Assembly (NCBI RefSeq): GCF_905220415.1
Contig: NC_059543.1
Span: 372,001-436,000, forward strand
Reading direction: 5' to 3'
Length of the DNA stretch: 64,000 nt
DNA from: Colias croceus
Taxonomy: Eukaryota > Arthropoda > Insecta > Lepidoptera > Pieridae
A model generated the notes under the pieces. The model did not search any database. It saw nothing but the letters and a program-made list of their open reading frames with translations, and was not told the origin of the DNA. Below, one piece after another: positions 11,999-22,866 of this stretch. Position 1 is the first letter of the stretch. Each line of letters opens with the position of its first letter. The position numbers and the translations under genes are program-made.

Positions 11999-13624
11999 GA
12001 ATTATATTGTAAAGCCGATTTTTTAAACAATCAAAGCTAAGTATATGTTTTATACACTTTTAGAAAAAGCTTCTGTTGAAAGTTAAAATAAATAGGGAAG
12101 AATAATTCATAAAGACACCTCTAAAAATAAACTCGAAAAGAGATGCATAAAACATTTTAAATAAATTTGCGATACAAAATCCAAGGAATATGAAATAAAA
12201 TCTCAGTCACGTACATAATCTATATGGAGTGTCTCTTAGGTTGCATCGAGGCAGTTTGCTTGATATAATGCACATCTCTGTCGTTATTGCTCCAACCTAC
12301 TTATTTATAATTGTTGTAGCCTCCCTACCCCTACACGACCGGTATAACCTGGACCCCCAAGCTTAGACACTACACACAGTGACAGCTCAACCTGTAGTGG
12401 TTGATTCGTGAACTCAGCAATCCAGTGTGACTTGAGCTCCCGTTAAAAAGATTTGTAGGGCTGTGACAGGTCAATGGATAGTGGCGGCTTAGAGCCAGTT
12501 AGGTCGGCACGGGTAATTTAGTTTTCTTCCATGGTTGCTGTTAATGCTGCTGTTATTGTTAACATCGTACACGAATTATAAGCTGTGTTTATGAAAATAT
12601 TATACGTTTAAGTGGAGTTCATATTTAACAACTCATAAAAAGGTATTGCACGCCTCATAAGCGAAGCGTTGAGGTGGGTACTACTGTCACTTCGCGCAAA
12701 ACATCTGATTTTTCAAACTTAAAATGTCTTTATGTATCATACATTGCACTTGTAAGATAATACATACACACACATATTAAGAAAAAACACTATTTTTTTA
12801 CTCCTGCCTTTGTAAACGTTCGATTTAACCACTGTGGAAAGAAATAAGTAGGTAAATAAGAAAAACCTAGATAAATAGATATTTCATTATTAAAGAAGTA
12901 AAGCTATTTAATTAAATCCTATGTAAGACGAAATATAAGACGAAATTACAGTGACATTCAAAGGTTTAAAATTAAACTGAAAATAAGGTAGGTTTAAATA
13001 AAAGGTTGTTGCCCTTAATGCAATTCGTAGCAGTCTGTCAGAGCTTTTCTTGTCTTACAGTGTCTCTTTATTCAAAGGTTTTCTAGAAATTCATTCATAG
13101 TAACGAAACGGAGACGCAAAATGATTAAAGTTTAAAGATAATAGGTAATTTTGAAGTTTTAAATAAAATTAATATGTTACAATATTATATCAATAGTACA
13201 TATATGGATAATGAAGAAAAAGTTATATTATAATCGTAAAGAGAAACCTGTATTGTTGCAATATTCGAATATTCTTAATTCGTTTCAATAGGAATAACAT
13301 TTTCCAGAGTAGGTAATAATGAAAAAAATAATCGGTTTTGAATATTTCTCTTTATGAAACATAAATTCCAGTGTAGGTCCTAAATTATCTTCTTTTTATT
13401 TGATTTAATCTTATTAATAAATATTTTGCTCAGAAGGATGTTTCTGCCACGCAAAGTTAGTAGTAATGTAGAAACAATCTTCACTAGTAATATAAACGAA
13501 GGCTTCAATACTCTTCAATAGCTCTATTATTATAATAGACTAATACTATAATCAATATACAAGAACAATGTACCAAGTCGATCTAAGCAATATTAATAAG
13601 AGTTCAGCTAAATAAAGCGTAATT
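11999..13624. other. Non-coding
   Basis: Mostly AT-rich. Positions about 12230-12560 are more complex, with no coding signature or repeat ends, and could be regulatory. Nothing else is recognised. Confidence 0.35.
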
Positions 13625-14200
13625 TGAAGCCCGATGAATCCACCATTTTATCGAAGTTAGTTTGAACAACCTACGCAATAACCAGCCGCATTAGAGCTGC
13701 GGCGAACCGATTAATTTTATTGCCTCGGCTAATTCTATCAAAGAGAGTTCCGTTTTAATAGCGCACAACAAAATAAGACCCTTAAAAACTAATGTTCAGC
13801 CTTAAGCCCACAAATACCTCTTTGTGGCTTCGAACGCTTTACTCTTGCCTCGAACCTGCCTTGAAAATTTCTTACTACATTCTGAACGCAATTGAAATCC
13901 GACCTTAATAACGGTGAACAGACTCCATTTTAATTTGCAACCGTCCAACTTCTGAAGACGAAGTAAGACGGCGGACAGATTAAAAAGTTGGAGTCGGTCG
14001 CGCGATGTCATTGTAAGTAGAAAATGAGTAAAATAAGGCAATACATTTTAATTAGGAGGAAGGGAGCCCTTTATTCCTTACGCGATAACTCGCTCGTCCT
14101 CTATTAATTGAATTTCATGTTTAATTAACGCGAACCACGGCTTGATAATCCGTTCTCCGATCACGATTGTTGTGCCTTGATTAAACTTAAATTCAGGAGT
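13625..14200. promoter_or_regulatory. Possible conserved regulatory block, homeodomain-site rich
   Basis: About 575 bp of unusually complex sequence for this window. It contains repeated homeodomain-type cores (CGATTAATTTTATTG, GGCTAATTC, TTTTAATTAGGAGG, TATTAATTGAATTTC, GTTTAATTAACGCG, TGATTAAAC). A minus-strand frame (14041-13802) is open but has no recognised domain. I infer a conserved enhancer; alternatively, it could be an unrecognised exon. Confidence 0.3.
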
Positions 14201-14427
14201 TTTTGACTATGGTTATCTTTCTGAGGCGGAATGTTTACCCAGCGTGATCCTCCGGCTTCCAGATCGTTTGTTTTATTTCAATTTATTTTATGTTTAATTG
14301 ATTCTAAGGCTGTGGAGGTTTCTGTGTTACGTGAAATGTTTAAAAAGTTATTTTACTTGGATTTTAGAATAAGTTTGGTTACGGCTTTGATAGTCTATGT
14401 TAGTGCACGTACAAATTTAGATGTAGT

Positions 14428-14477
14428 AGATTTACCTAGTAGGTACTAACCACGGTTAGTACCTACTAGGTAAATCT
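14428..14477. repeat. Perfect 50-bp palindrome (24-bp arms, 2-nt spacer)
   Basis: The 24-base left arm (14428-14451) is exactly complementary to the right arm (14454-14477), with only AC between them. The arms contain the lepidopteran-type string CCTAGTAGGTACTAACC. No TIR or target duplication is seen outside it. Possible origins are template switching during replication or a small hairpin-RNA source. Confidence 0.9.
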
Positions 14478-14479
14478 GG

Positions 14480-15934
14480 TCACATAAAATGCATTACCTA
14501 AGTTGTTTACGTGATATAATAAGTTTCTTATCTTTATACTTAGTTGTGTGTTATTATAATATAACGACTATCTATGTATTTAAAAATAAACAACAAATAA
14601 AAATAAAGATAACGTTGCTTAGTGGAAGCAAGTAAACATTTTAACACAGTATCAAAGTACAGTTACGATCATATAGATGAGCCTAAAACAAATTAGAAAA
14701 GTGAAAACATACACCAAAACCTATATAAAAACATTAAAATTTCATAGAAAACTCTGAAGAGTAGAATTAAATCTATGTTATAAATAAGGACGTTCAAGTT
14801 CAGAAACAGGAATTGTAAGTAATAATGGAGTTAAGTTAAATGTGGTGAGATGATCCCACCCTTACAGAGGAGCTTGATTTCCTTGAAGATTAAAAACTTT
14901 CACCTTGCTTTATGGCGGGTCTTTGGGGCAGATTTTTGGTAAATACTTGCTTAAGTGTCGGGAAAATTGGGGAATCGGGAGCACGTTTTAATGTGTTTTG
15001 GTAAGATTTGTATCACATAAAGGCGATTGAGTTTTTGTAAAAATGTTAATTGTAAATCTATTACGCTTTGTGTTTCATTCTTACTATCCAATTTTTTGGT
15101 TTTGCTACAGCGATGTATACTTTAATAAGAATATTAGAATTTATTTATTAATTAATTCATGTGCAACATTTAAAAATATATACAGAAATTATTTATAGTA
15201 CCCACGTAGGTTTATAATGTTGTTTTAAGAGAAGAGTTTACTTTATAATACAAACACTAAATGACAGCACTTTTTTATTTACAAAATAAAATTTACCATT
15301 TCAAGGGATTTCATCACTCAATAAAATGTCGTGTTTTTTCTAATCTACAAAGAATCCTAGTATACATTGCATCACGCATGTTTATACAATCCCGGACAAA
15401 CAGGTCCATTCATCTTGCGTAAAATTTAATGATTTGTTTACATTGTAACTAAAATGATCATTGATTCATACTCAGCTTAAACTACTCGGTGACATTTAAC
15501 GAGCGATCGAGGAGGAAGTCATTAAAAATGTAGTAAAATTTCAAACGTAAATGGTGTAAATCAGTCGGGCCTGCTGCCGTTATATGTCAGATGGGAAGAG
15601 ACACAGACTGTGTGCACAGATTATACATATTTTTTAAAAGAAAAAAGTGAAGATTTTTTTTACAAGTAAGCATAAATAATAGAAAGCCGAATTGAATTTC
15701 TACATCATCACGCAGTAAATTATTTTATAGTTTAAGTCATTTAAAGGAGTTACATTTTTACAACCTGTTAATTATTTTCGAAAATTTTGTTTTTGTGCGC
15801 TTACGAGAGGAATAAAACATGAAAGTGGTCTTAAGCCAAAAGGTAATAGGGGTGTTATTGGTTTGCATGCAATTTAATAGCAATTTTATCGAGTAATTAA
15901 TTTTTAGCTTTACGCTGTTGACGAGTTGCATTAT
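14480..15934. other. AT-rich non-coding
   Basis: No supported feature. All open frames are short. Confidence 0.4.
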
Positions 15935-16043
15935 GTGTGGTTCTTATTGTATAAGGGTTTGGTTTTTGTTCACATTTTTTTTAATGTTTAAGAATGACCG
16001 TGTCTTTCAACTGGTGTACAATAAAGTGTTTTTCATTCATTCA
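15935..16043 (+). mobile_element. LINE-like 3' end with ATTC tail
   Basis: The segment ends GTACAATAAAGTGTTTTTC followed by ATTCATTCA. This is a polyadenylation signal (AATAAA at about 16020) just before a short tandem tail, typical of truncated lepidopteran non-LTR retrotransposons. No coding portion is present and the family is uncertain. Confidence 0.45.
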
Positions 16044-16201
16044 ATTTCTGTTGAACTAGAAATTCTTTTACAAAGTCGTTTTTTGTTATGCTATAAAAAT
16101 ATTGATCAATATTCTTTGCAACTTCTTTGCAAAGAAGGAAGATTTGAATTTTGATACTTTTAAATCTTTGTTAAAGAAATATTGCAAAGCTATATGAGCG
16201 A

Positions 16202-16434
16202 CTAGATTTCCGCCCGCGGCTTCGCCCGCGTTTGCAAAGGAAAACCCGCATAGTTCCCGTTCCCGTGGGATTTCCGGGATAAAAACTATCCTATGTGTTA
16301 ATCCAAGTTACCCTCTATATGTGTGCTAAATTTCATTGTAATCGGTTCAGTAGTTTTTACGTGAAAGAGTAACAAACACCCATACATCCATACATCCATA
16401 CTTACAAACTTTTGCCTTTATAGTATATATTAGA
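16202..16434 (-). mobile_element. Non-autonomous Helitron (233 bp)
   Basis: On the minus strand it starts TC after A and ends CTAG before T (16205-16202), the exact boundary rule of Helitrons, which insert between A and T without duplication. The 3' terminus carries the hairpin CGCGGGCGAAGCCGCGGGCG followed by a short spacer and CTAG. There is no coding sequence. A close relative with an internal deletion is at 51958-52137. This is the Lep1-type family common in moths and butterflies. Confidence 0.85.
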
Positions 16435-17059
16435 TAGATATCAAAAATTATTTCACTGAATAGAAAGCTAAATCATTCCTGAATCATAAAAATTTTGTTT
16501 TTTTTTTCCAGGTGATCCAGGACGACGTGGTAGATAAAATTAATAACTATAGTTAGATTTTCTTATAATTCCCTTACCATCTCACGTCTAGGTCAACCCG
16601 TAACAGGCTAGCGGGGCCGAACAGGCCGACACGCAAATTGTATACGATTTCATCTGTGATTTATACAGAACCCAGTGATACCGTCTCCAATCAGTGGACA
16701 GAGGATACATGGAGACATAGTTCTTCGTACATAATATGTGAAAAATGTAGGTGACTATAATGTAAAGCGTTGAGGTGTGGTGAGGTGTTTAAACAACATC
16801 ATTTTTTGCCGGACCAAAGTATTTTCTAAAGTCACAAATCGTGTTGATTACAACAATGCACTTAACAATTTATTAACGAAGTAAAATAAGAGCTAGGTAC
16901 AGGTAACACTAATATTTAATTACTGTCGTGTAATTATTTCAACTGGTTGGCAGTAATAATAATTTATAAAATACAATAACTTTAATATCTAATTCGGTAA
17001 AATGAGAAGAGCAATAAAACTAATAAAACGATCATAACAAATGGCACAATGGCCATCAT
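16435..17059. other. Non-coding with one complex patch
   Basis: A T-rich tract ending in CAG (to 16512) resembles a splice acceptor, but the 14-codon frame after it has no recognisable domain. Positions 16590-16700 are complex and GC-richer. Nothing can be assigned. Confidence 0.3.
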
Positions 17060-17350
17060 TACATGATATTTGCGTTCAATTTTAGCAACTAGTCCTCCGA
17101 GGCTCACGTAATCCGAGCACACTCCACAATCGCCTGTATCCAACGCTGTCTAAGAAAGTGTCCTCTTGGGGGCAATATTTGCCCGCGGCAAGGGTGACCA
17201 CTCCTTTATCAGTCATCCGATCCGATAGTGACCACTACTCACACGGGACAGCCAATTTTGCGTACAATGTATTATAAATTGCGATCTATTGGACCCCGTC
17301 TCTAATTAACCGTTAACGAGTCGGTTTTACTGCCGCAATTTAGGGTTATC
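17060..17350. promoter_or_regulatory. Possible conserved regulatory block
   Basis: Complex sequence with GC content above its surroundings, including GTCTCTAATTAACCGTTAACG (Hox- and Myb-like cores) and repeated GTGACCACT strings. There is no ORF and there are no repeat ends. The regulatory role is inferred only from composition and motifs. Confidence 0.22.
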
Positions 17351-17678
17351 GCAAGTTTTGAATTGACCACCATATGTCATAGTTTTGGATTACGTGGTGT
17401 AATGTTTGGTTAAATTACTGTTTTTATTGGGATTTGGGATGCTCATTAAGAACGGCTGAACGTATCACGTTGAATAATGAAGATAACAAAATGCACTAAA
17501 TTCCAAATTTCATATCATGTATATTGATCTAGGTGAAAATAAATCATAGGTATGTCAAGAAATTAGGTTCCACTACTAGAACACCGTACCTATAACACTA
17601 CTATACCGTTTGTTTTTACACGTTTGATATTATGTGTGCTAAAAGACAGTATAAATACAGTACAGTACAGTGTTTACA

Positions 17679-17865
17679 TCCATACTAATATTATAAATGC
17701 GAAAGTAACTCTGTCTGTCTGTCTGTTACTCAATCACGCCTAAACTACTGAACCAATTTGCATGAAATTTGGTATGGAGATGATTCGATACCCGAGAAAG
17801 GACATAGGCTACCTTTTATTGCGAAATATGTACCTACCACGGGCGAAGCCGGGGCGGACCACTAG
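17679..17865 (+). mobile_element. Non-autonomous Helitron (187 bp)
   Basis: Begins A|TCCATACTAATATTATAAATG and ends with the hairpin ACGGGCGAAGCCGGGGCGG, then CTAG|T. The interior has the CTGTCTGTCTGTTAC run found in related lepidopteran copies. It has intact boundaries and no genes. A degenerate relative lies near 62556-62721. Confidence 0.85.
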
Positions 17866-18674
17866 TAATTTACTAAAATTGTGTTTAGTAAAAGACTAGT
17901 GTGAAAATCCTAACAAGTTTTAATTTAGGGTGTTAAATTAAACAATATTCTTTCACGGCAGAAAGTGTAAACATTATTGCAACATTATTGAAGCCATTGG
18001 TCTGCGAACAAAGTAAATTCATGCAAATCGACTTATTTACAAAGGAAGCCGGCGTTAAAAACAGCTTTATAATAAATGGAAAGATTTTTTCCTCCACCTC
18101 TCACGGTATTTTCCTCTTAATTTAATCAAATCATGGACTCGTGTATTTTTCTGAGTCATTTATTTTTAATTTTGGCCGATCGTTGAGTGAGGGCTGGTAG
18201 CAACGTTGTGAACTCGTCGTAAACGTGACGAATTTTGTTTTTATGAAATTAGCACGTGAACCGCTTTTTGTATTGTTTGATTATTATCAGATGTGGCATG
18301 CTTAAATGATTCAACGGTGATTTATTCTATAGAAGAATCTTATATCTGAGGAAGAAAGAAACGATAGTTAATAGTGCAAACTGAAATTGTTGATTTGACC
18401 AAACATGTCTAAACTTTAAAGTAATTTAATATTATAATTATGTTGTCTGTATGGATGAAACGACATATTTTATCAAACGGGGATCTAGAAACAATATGAA
18501 ATTACCTAATGTTTCTGCCACCTATTTGATTTTATATTTTGACCTTTCTTAGTTTGTTGACTATTTATAATTTATGTGGCAAAGATCACACGTATGCGTT
18601 TGCGACATGCATCGTATAAAAAACATAGTATTTTGTTTTCAACTGTGACCTTGTTTTGATATTTTGATAATAAT
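17866..18674. other. Non-coding
   Basis: Unique-looking AT-rich sequence with no recognisable ORF, RNA gene or repeat termini. Confidence 0.4.
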
Positions 18675-18705
18675 CACGGTAAACATATTATTGTTGTTTA
18701 CCGTG
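18675..18705. repeat. Short inverted repeat, 10-bp arms
   Basis: CACGGTAAAC at 18675-18684 pairs exactly with GTTTACCGTG at 18696-18705 across an 11-nt AT-rich loop. The arms contain a forkhead-like GTAAAC core. The stem is too short to imply more than a local hairpin. Confidence 0.6.
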
Positions 18706-19041
18706 TAGGTAATAATGCAAGACAAAAATACATTATACAAAAATACATATAAACCAATAATTAAAATATTATTTAAAAATTATCTGAGCTATGTAATTTT
18801 TCAAGATTTATAACGGTTGTAAATATTATGCTAGATTAAATATTATCAGTTGAATAATAATATTCTGTTTAAATTCAATAATCATTAAAATAATGTTAAA
18901 CTTGTTTTGAAGATTTACAGAAAAAAAAATTACTTGACAATATATGTTTTTATATTCATTCAACTAATTAACGATACCACACAATTTGAAAAAACTTAAT
19001 CTTAATAATTAAAGACAAATTTACCAAGAACAATAAATTAA

Positions 19042-19167
19042 CCCTCAATATTAATATAATCTTCAGATAACCCCAATACGTCATGCTTAGAGCACCTACA
19101 GAGTTAATTGGTCTTAACGACCGACCTGAGCGTCTGATGCTCGTTTTATGATGTGCCAAGTTGAGGG
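19042..19167. mobile_element. 126-bp piggyBac-like MITE with TTAA duplications
   Basis: TTAA (19038-19041) is followed by CCCTCAA. At the other end TTGAGGG is followed by TTAA (19168-19171). A TTAA target duplication plus a terminal repeat starting CCC is the hallmark of piggyBac elements. A degenerate inner inverted pair is also visible. It has no coding capacity. Confidence 0.75.
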
Positions 19168-19294
19168 TTAAGTGTTAATGTACCTACAAGGATATTCGCT
19201 ACATATCTAGTATAAAGTTGCCCGCTGTCTGTCTGTACTCTGTATGTATGCTTAGATCTTTAAAACTATCTAACAGATTTTGATGGTAATTGTT

Positions 19295-19375
19295 AAAAAT
19301 ATGTATTGCCGATTCGAAAGTGCTTCTAAAAGAAGTCTAATTGAATAAATAAATGTTTAAATTTGATGCGTTTTT
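19295..19375 (+). mobile_element. LINE 3'-end fragment
   Basis: The segment AAGTGCTTCTAAAAGAAGTCTAATTGAATAAATAAATG is shared with 59935-60000. It ends with overlapping AATAAA signals as in the 3' untranslated region of lepidopteran LINEs. Just upstream, 19195-19294 contains another dispersed-repeat fragment (CCCGCTGTCTGTCTGTACTC). Confidence 0.55.
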
Positions 19376-19542
19376 TAGAGTGGTTCAAGAAGTATAAATT
19401 ATGTAAAAATATTTTACATCAGCATTGCAGCCCTGCGAATCTATATACCGAGATGTCGAGTATCTGTATGCATACGAAACGCACCTTTCACTTCATATAA
19501 GATTTTTTTCTTCTGACTTGAATTTATCAGAGTGAAGGTATG

Positions 19543-19615
19543 GTTTCCGTGGTGTAGCGGTTATCACATCTGCCTAACACGCAGAAGGCCCCCGGTTCGA
19601 TCCCGGGCGGAAACA
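19543..19615 (+). tRNA. tRNA-Val (anticodon AAC)
   Basis: This is a complete cloverleaf. The acceptor GTTTCCG (19543-19549) pairs with CGGAAAC (19608-19614), followed by discriminator A. The anticodon stem TCTGC/GCAGA encloses loop CTAACAC with anticodon AAC. The T arm is CCCGG-TTCGATC-CCGGG, which also supplies the B-box promoter, and the D arm GTGTAGCGGTTATCAC supplies the A-box. A T5 run at 19618-19622 serves as the RNA polymerase III terminator. No intron. The gene should deliver valine at GUU and, through inosine, GUC and GUA codons. It lies 25 bp upstream of a Helitron. Confidence 0.96.
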
Positions 19616-19617
19616 TA

Positions 19618-19622
19618 TTTTT
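19618..19622 (+). terminator. Pol III terminator of tRNA-Val
   Basis: A run of five T residues three bases after the tRNA 3' end, the usual RNA polymerase III stop signal. Confidence 0.75.
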
Positions 19623-19640
19623 ATTTTTCTTTGTGAGAAA

Positions 19641-19813
19641 TCTTCTTATATATAAAAATGAATCGCAAAATGTGTTGGTAAGCGCATAACTCGAGAACGG
19701 CTGAACCGATTTCGATAATTCTTTTTTTATTATATTCCTTGAAGTACGAGGATGGATCTTATGTAGAGAAAACGTAAACATGTACCACGGGCGAAGCCGG
19801 GGCGGACCGCTAG
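19641..19813 (+). mobile_element. Non-autonomous Helitron (173 bp)
   Basis: Starts A|TCTTCTTATATATAAAAATG and ends with ACGGGCGAAGCCGGGGCGG, spacer and CTAG|T. It belongs to the same family as the opposite-strand copy at 59441-59601 (shared GTGTTGGTAAGCGCATAAC and ATTCCTTGAAGT sequence). It has no coding content. Confidence 0.85.
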
Positions 19814-21129
19814 TATTTCTATATTATTTTAGAATAACTAATTTTTAGCAGCTGTTATAGCAATGACAAAAATTTGATATTTTTATAATAAAAATTTCTT
19901 TCTGTTTTTATGTGCCTTGCCCGCCTTGACTTTGACCATTATACTTGCAAGTGTACACCAGCCCTTCACACAAGTGTACGCTTACCCTAATAGTATAAAT
20001 GTATTCATCCAGTTGGTAAGGTAAGAAAGCGAACTTGCGTCTCCAGCGAGCCGTTGTTGCTTAGCTAACTCAATTACCGGCGACGGGTCCGCGACGCGAT
20101 AAATGCGTTTTGGGTAAAGACGTGTGTGTTATGAGCGGTAGCGGGGTTGTAATTTTAAAATATATTGAAACAATTGTGTACATTCGGTAGGTCTGTAAAT
20201 TTATTTAGCTGTATTTTATACAGGTTACGTGGTTTGGAAACGGCAACTCCGGGCTGATAAAGATTGCCTGTAAAAAGTTAATCTCAAGTATTCATTGATA
20301 ACAAACCCAATAAGTATACCTACCAATTATTACCGATAAGTACCTAGCAATTTATCGTCGTATAATTATTACTAATTGAATATTACTATGTTCTCTGTTT
20401 TCCAAATATAAGCTTGTTTTAGAAAAATATGTAATTCTTTTAATTTAAACTTACTTTGAAGAAATGTTGAAACCACTATAATCTCTATAATTTGCCGAAT
20501 GCCGAAAAATTTTCAACGAATAATCATTAATTGGATCATTCTTGTTTTACAGGAAACAATAAATAAATAGGAATATAATAAAACTTAACATACCAGCACA
20601 TATCTAAAATAAGTTTAAAGATAATAATTACTACGTGCTTCGTGTGAACGAACAACAAAAGTCTACCTAGTCATTTTAGGCTTTAGCGATGTAACCTAAC
20701 GTAATATATAGGAAGGATAGTGGAGAACAATGCTCTAACATGGTTTCAAATGCAACTTAACATCCAGTTTAGTTCAAATTCCGCTTTCGCTTATTACCTA
20801 CACCGTTTGCTATGCGGTCGACATAACTCATACCGCGCACCTCTCCAACTTGTAAACTTTGATATATTACGCGTTTCTCCACCTGAAATGGCCCTGGGAT
20901 ATATAAGTTTCCAAATGTCTAACCCGGCTATTTATCTGCTAAATTGGTACCCCGAACTATTTAGTTTTGTGAGCCATATTGCATTAAATGAGATTTTACA
21001 GTCATAATATTTGAATTTGATATTATGAATAGTATTGAGAGTTAGAATAGTGTTTATTATGTCGTTTAAAATTTTTTAGAAAATATATTTTAATGGAGCA
21101 CGATTTATGAATTTTGTTATTAAAGCTGT
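19814..21129. other. Non-coding, one complex patch and one unexplained frame
   Basis: Positions 20010-20110 are CpG-richer and complex (AATTACCGGCGACGGGTCC, GCGATAAATGCG) and may be regulatory. A 95-codon frame at 20720-21007 (+) is open but shows no motif or signal peptide that I recognise. It could be chance or an exon fragment. Confidence 0.3.
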
Positions 21130-21220
21130 GTTTTAATCATTGAGATAATATGAATATGGAGACGATACCGCCTACATCACATATGTTCCGCTCAACATAC
21201 GTCATCTGGCGTAACTGCAC

Positions 21221-21226
21221 TCAGTC
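21221..21226 (+). promoter_or_regulatory. Candidate initiator (TCAGTC) of the THAP gene
   Basis: TCAGTC matches the arthropod initiator consensus and lies 75 bp upstream of the THAP start codon, inside the transposon. No TATA box was seen nearby. Use as a start site is inferred. Confidence 0.35.
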
Positions 21227-21295
21227 GCTTGCTCCGCTCATTGGCGCGAACGTCACGCTCATTTTTTATTTGTTTTAAAGTGAAACGCATCAAAT

Positions 21296-22143
21296 ATGCC
21301 TACGTGTGTGTTACGATATTGCACAAATAATACAAATAATACGGAAAAGTGCAAAGGAATAACTTTTCATCAGTAAGTAACTAGATAATAATTTTTAAAA
21401 CTTAGTTAGAGCAAAATTTTTGGCGGGCGACATTTTGTCATAGATTAAAAATTTAAGATATGACATTGGGCATGAAATAAGTGTTGTTAGTAATATTTGC
21501 TGGCGTATATTTTTATAGTATAAAATAATAATTTTACATATTTAGAAAAGCATAAAATCATGATATATGAAAATCAATTACTTAATCACCAATTTTTTTT
21601 TGTTAATTGATTTTAATCAAGTTTTAAATTGATATTGTATAAGCTACTGACTGGAGCGTAGGTATAATTGAATTATTATTTATTTATCTGCACTAATATT
21701 TTAAAGAGGAAAACTTTGTTTGTTTGATTGTAATGAATAGGCTCATAAACTACTGGACCGATTTTGATGAAATTTGGCACAGACAATCTTTAGACCCTGA
21801 GAAAGAACATAGGCTACTTTTTATTGCGAAATATGGGGCGAAGCCGGGGCCGACCTCTAGTTCAGAGATAAGTAAAATTTAATATTTTTTCTATTCAAGG
21901 TTTCCATGTCTGGGCCGTGAAGAAAGGGAAAAATGGGTAAAATTTGTCCAAAACAACCGCAGTGAAGAAACCTGGTTACCATCCGATAGAACTTGCGTCT
22001 GTTCATTGCATTTTCGCGATGAGGATAAATATACCACAAAAGCGGGAAGGCGTTTTCTAAAGAAGTCTGCTGTTCCTTGTATTGATGTTAGTAATAATAA
22101 TAAAATTTTACGGATTTGTATAACAAATAAAATATTATTTTAG
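21296..22143 (+). CDS. THAP-domain protein of the P-like element (two exons)
   Basis: Exon 1 (21296-21372) starts ATG and encodes MPTCVLRYCTNN; exon 2 (21900-22143) continues in frame after a GT...AG intron (21373-21899; donor GTAAGT, acceptor TTCTATTCAAG). Together they give 106 codons. The zinc-binding C2CH set of THAP is present: Cys4 and Cys9 in exon 1, Cys60 and His63 in exon 2 (CVCSLHF). So are the conserved Trp38 (EKWV) and a proline box (SAVPCID) near the C terminus. THAP domains bind DNA, in P transposases at subterminal sites. Nothing resembling the catalytic RNase H-like or GTP-binding regions follows, so this is at most a DNA-binding fragment and possible repressor. A GT at 22091 could splice to an acceptor near 22178, changing only the last residues. 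Confidence 0.8.
21687..21860 (+). mobile_element. Helitron inside the THAP intron (174 bp)
   Basis: Starts A|TCTGCACTAATATTTTAAAG and ends GGGGCGAAGCCGGGGCC, spacer and CTAG|T. It sits 39 bp upstream of exon 2 and leaves both splice sites intact. It shares its interior with the older copy at 47011-47240. Confidence 0.82.
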
Positions 22144-22414
22144 CCATCACTAACATTATTATTATTTTATTTATTTTAGCCGAAGGTGTGCTACAATAGT
22201 ATTGGCAATACAAGCAATTTCTGAGCCGGGAACATGTTCTGAGGAAAAAAAAATAAACGGCTTTTATTTTATTTTTTTCTAAAAAAGGCTCACTTTGTAA
22301 GGAATGAAACTTCCCATAGCCCTGACTGAACCTAAAACGCGAAAAAAATTAAATTATACCATATGACGTCACTATTTACATCATCCTATATTATATGCCA
22401 GATATTGTTAGCCC

Positions 22415-22650
22415 CGCGTAGTAAATAATAATAATATAATAAATTCTTTATTTAAGAGTAACAAAGACCCACAAAAATCACTAATACACATAATATGAAA
22501 TATAAATCACAATCATAAAATATAAAATTGACATATCACAAATAATAATAATCAAAGAAACATACATAAAATCACAGAAAAATTAAATATAAAAAATAAC
22601 AATTAAAATTAAGTAAAGTCAGTTTATACCTAAAATAAATATTAAGTAAG
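22415..22650 (-). mobile_element. LINE 3'-end insertion (minus strand) in the P-like element
   Basis: Read on the minus strand, AATAAAGAATTTATT followed by ATT repeats is a polyadenylation signal with a short tandem tail. The upstream part is A/T-rich untranslated sequence. The 5' limit is unclear and no coding part is present. Confidence 0.4.
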
Positions 22651-22866
22651 TACAAAGAAAATTTCAAGTCAACATGCATGTAATGAGTGGCACCCAATAA
22701 AATAGACAGAATGAAACAAAGTGTCGCCTCTATAGCGGTGAGTCAGTGACATCGCATAATCTATGACTGTCTAGCCGCCATTCGCGCGCCCCGCGCCGCC
22801 GCGCTTGGCGCACAGATTTTGTTCGTGGTGTCTGCTCCATATTCATATTATCTCAATGGTTTTAAT

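Larger units (their letters stand above)
21138..22858 (+). mobile_element. P-element-like transposon, internally deleted, with THAP gene
   Basis: The ends are exact inverted repeats of at least 24 bp beginning CATTGAGATAATATGAATAT. The 8-bp sequence GTTTTAAT flanks both ends (21130-21137 and 22859-22866) as a perfect target-site duplication. P-superfamily elements have 8-bp duplications, inverted repeats starting with CA and a transposase with an N-terminal THAP DNA-binding domain, and all three are seen here. The 1721-bp element keeps the THAP exons but no catalytic region, so it cannot move on its own. A Helitron (21687-21860) and a LINE 3' fragment (22415-22650) have inserted into it. Confidence 0.88.

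Noticed and set aside
16500..16560. T-rich tract and CAG followed by a 14-codon frame, like a terminal exon
   Set aside because: Pyrimidine tracts are common here, the peptide is uninformative and no upstream exon was found.
19527..19781. 84-codon minus-strand frame
   Set aside because: It reads antisense through the tRNA-Val gene and the Helitron; a chance frame.
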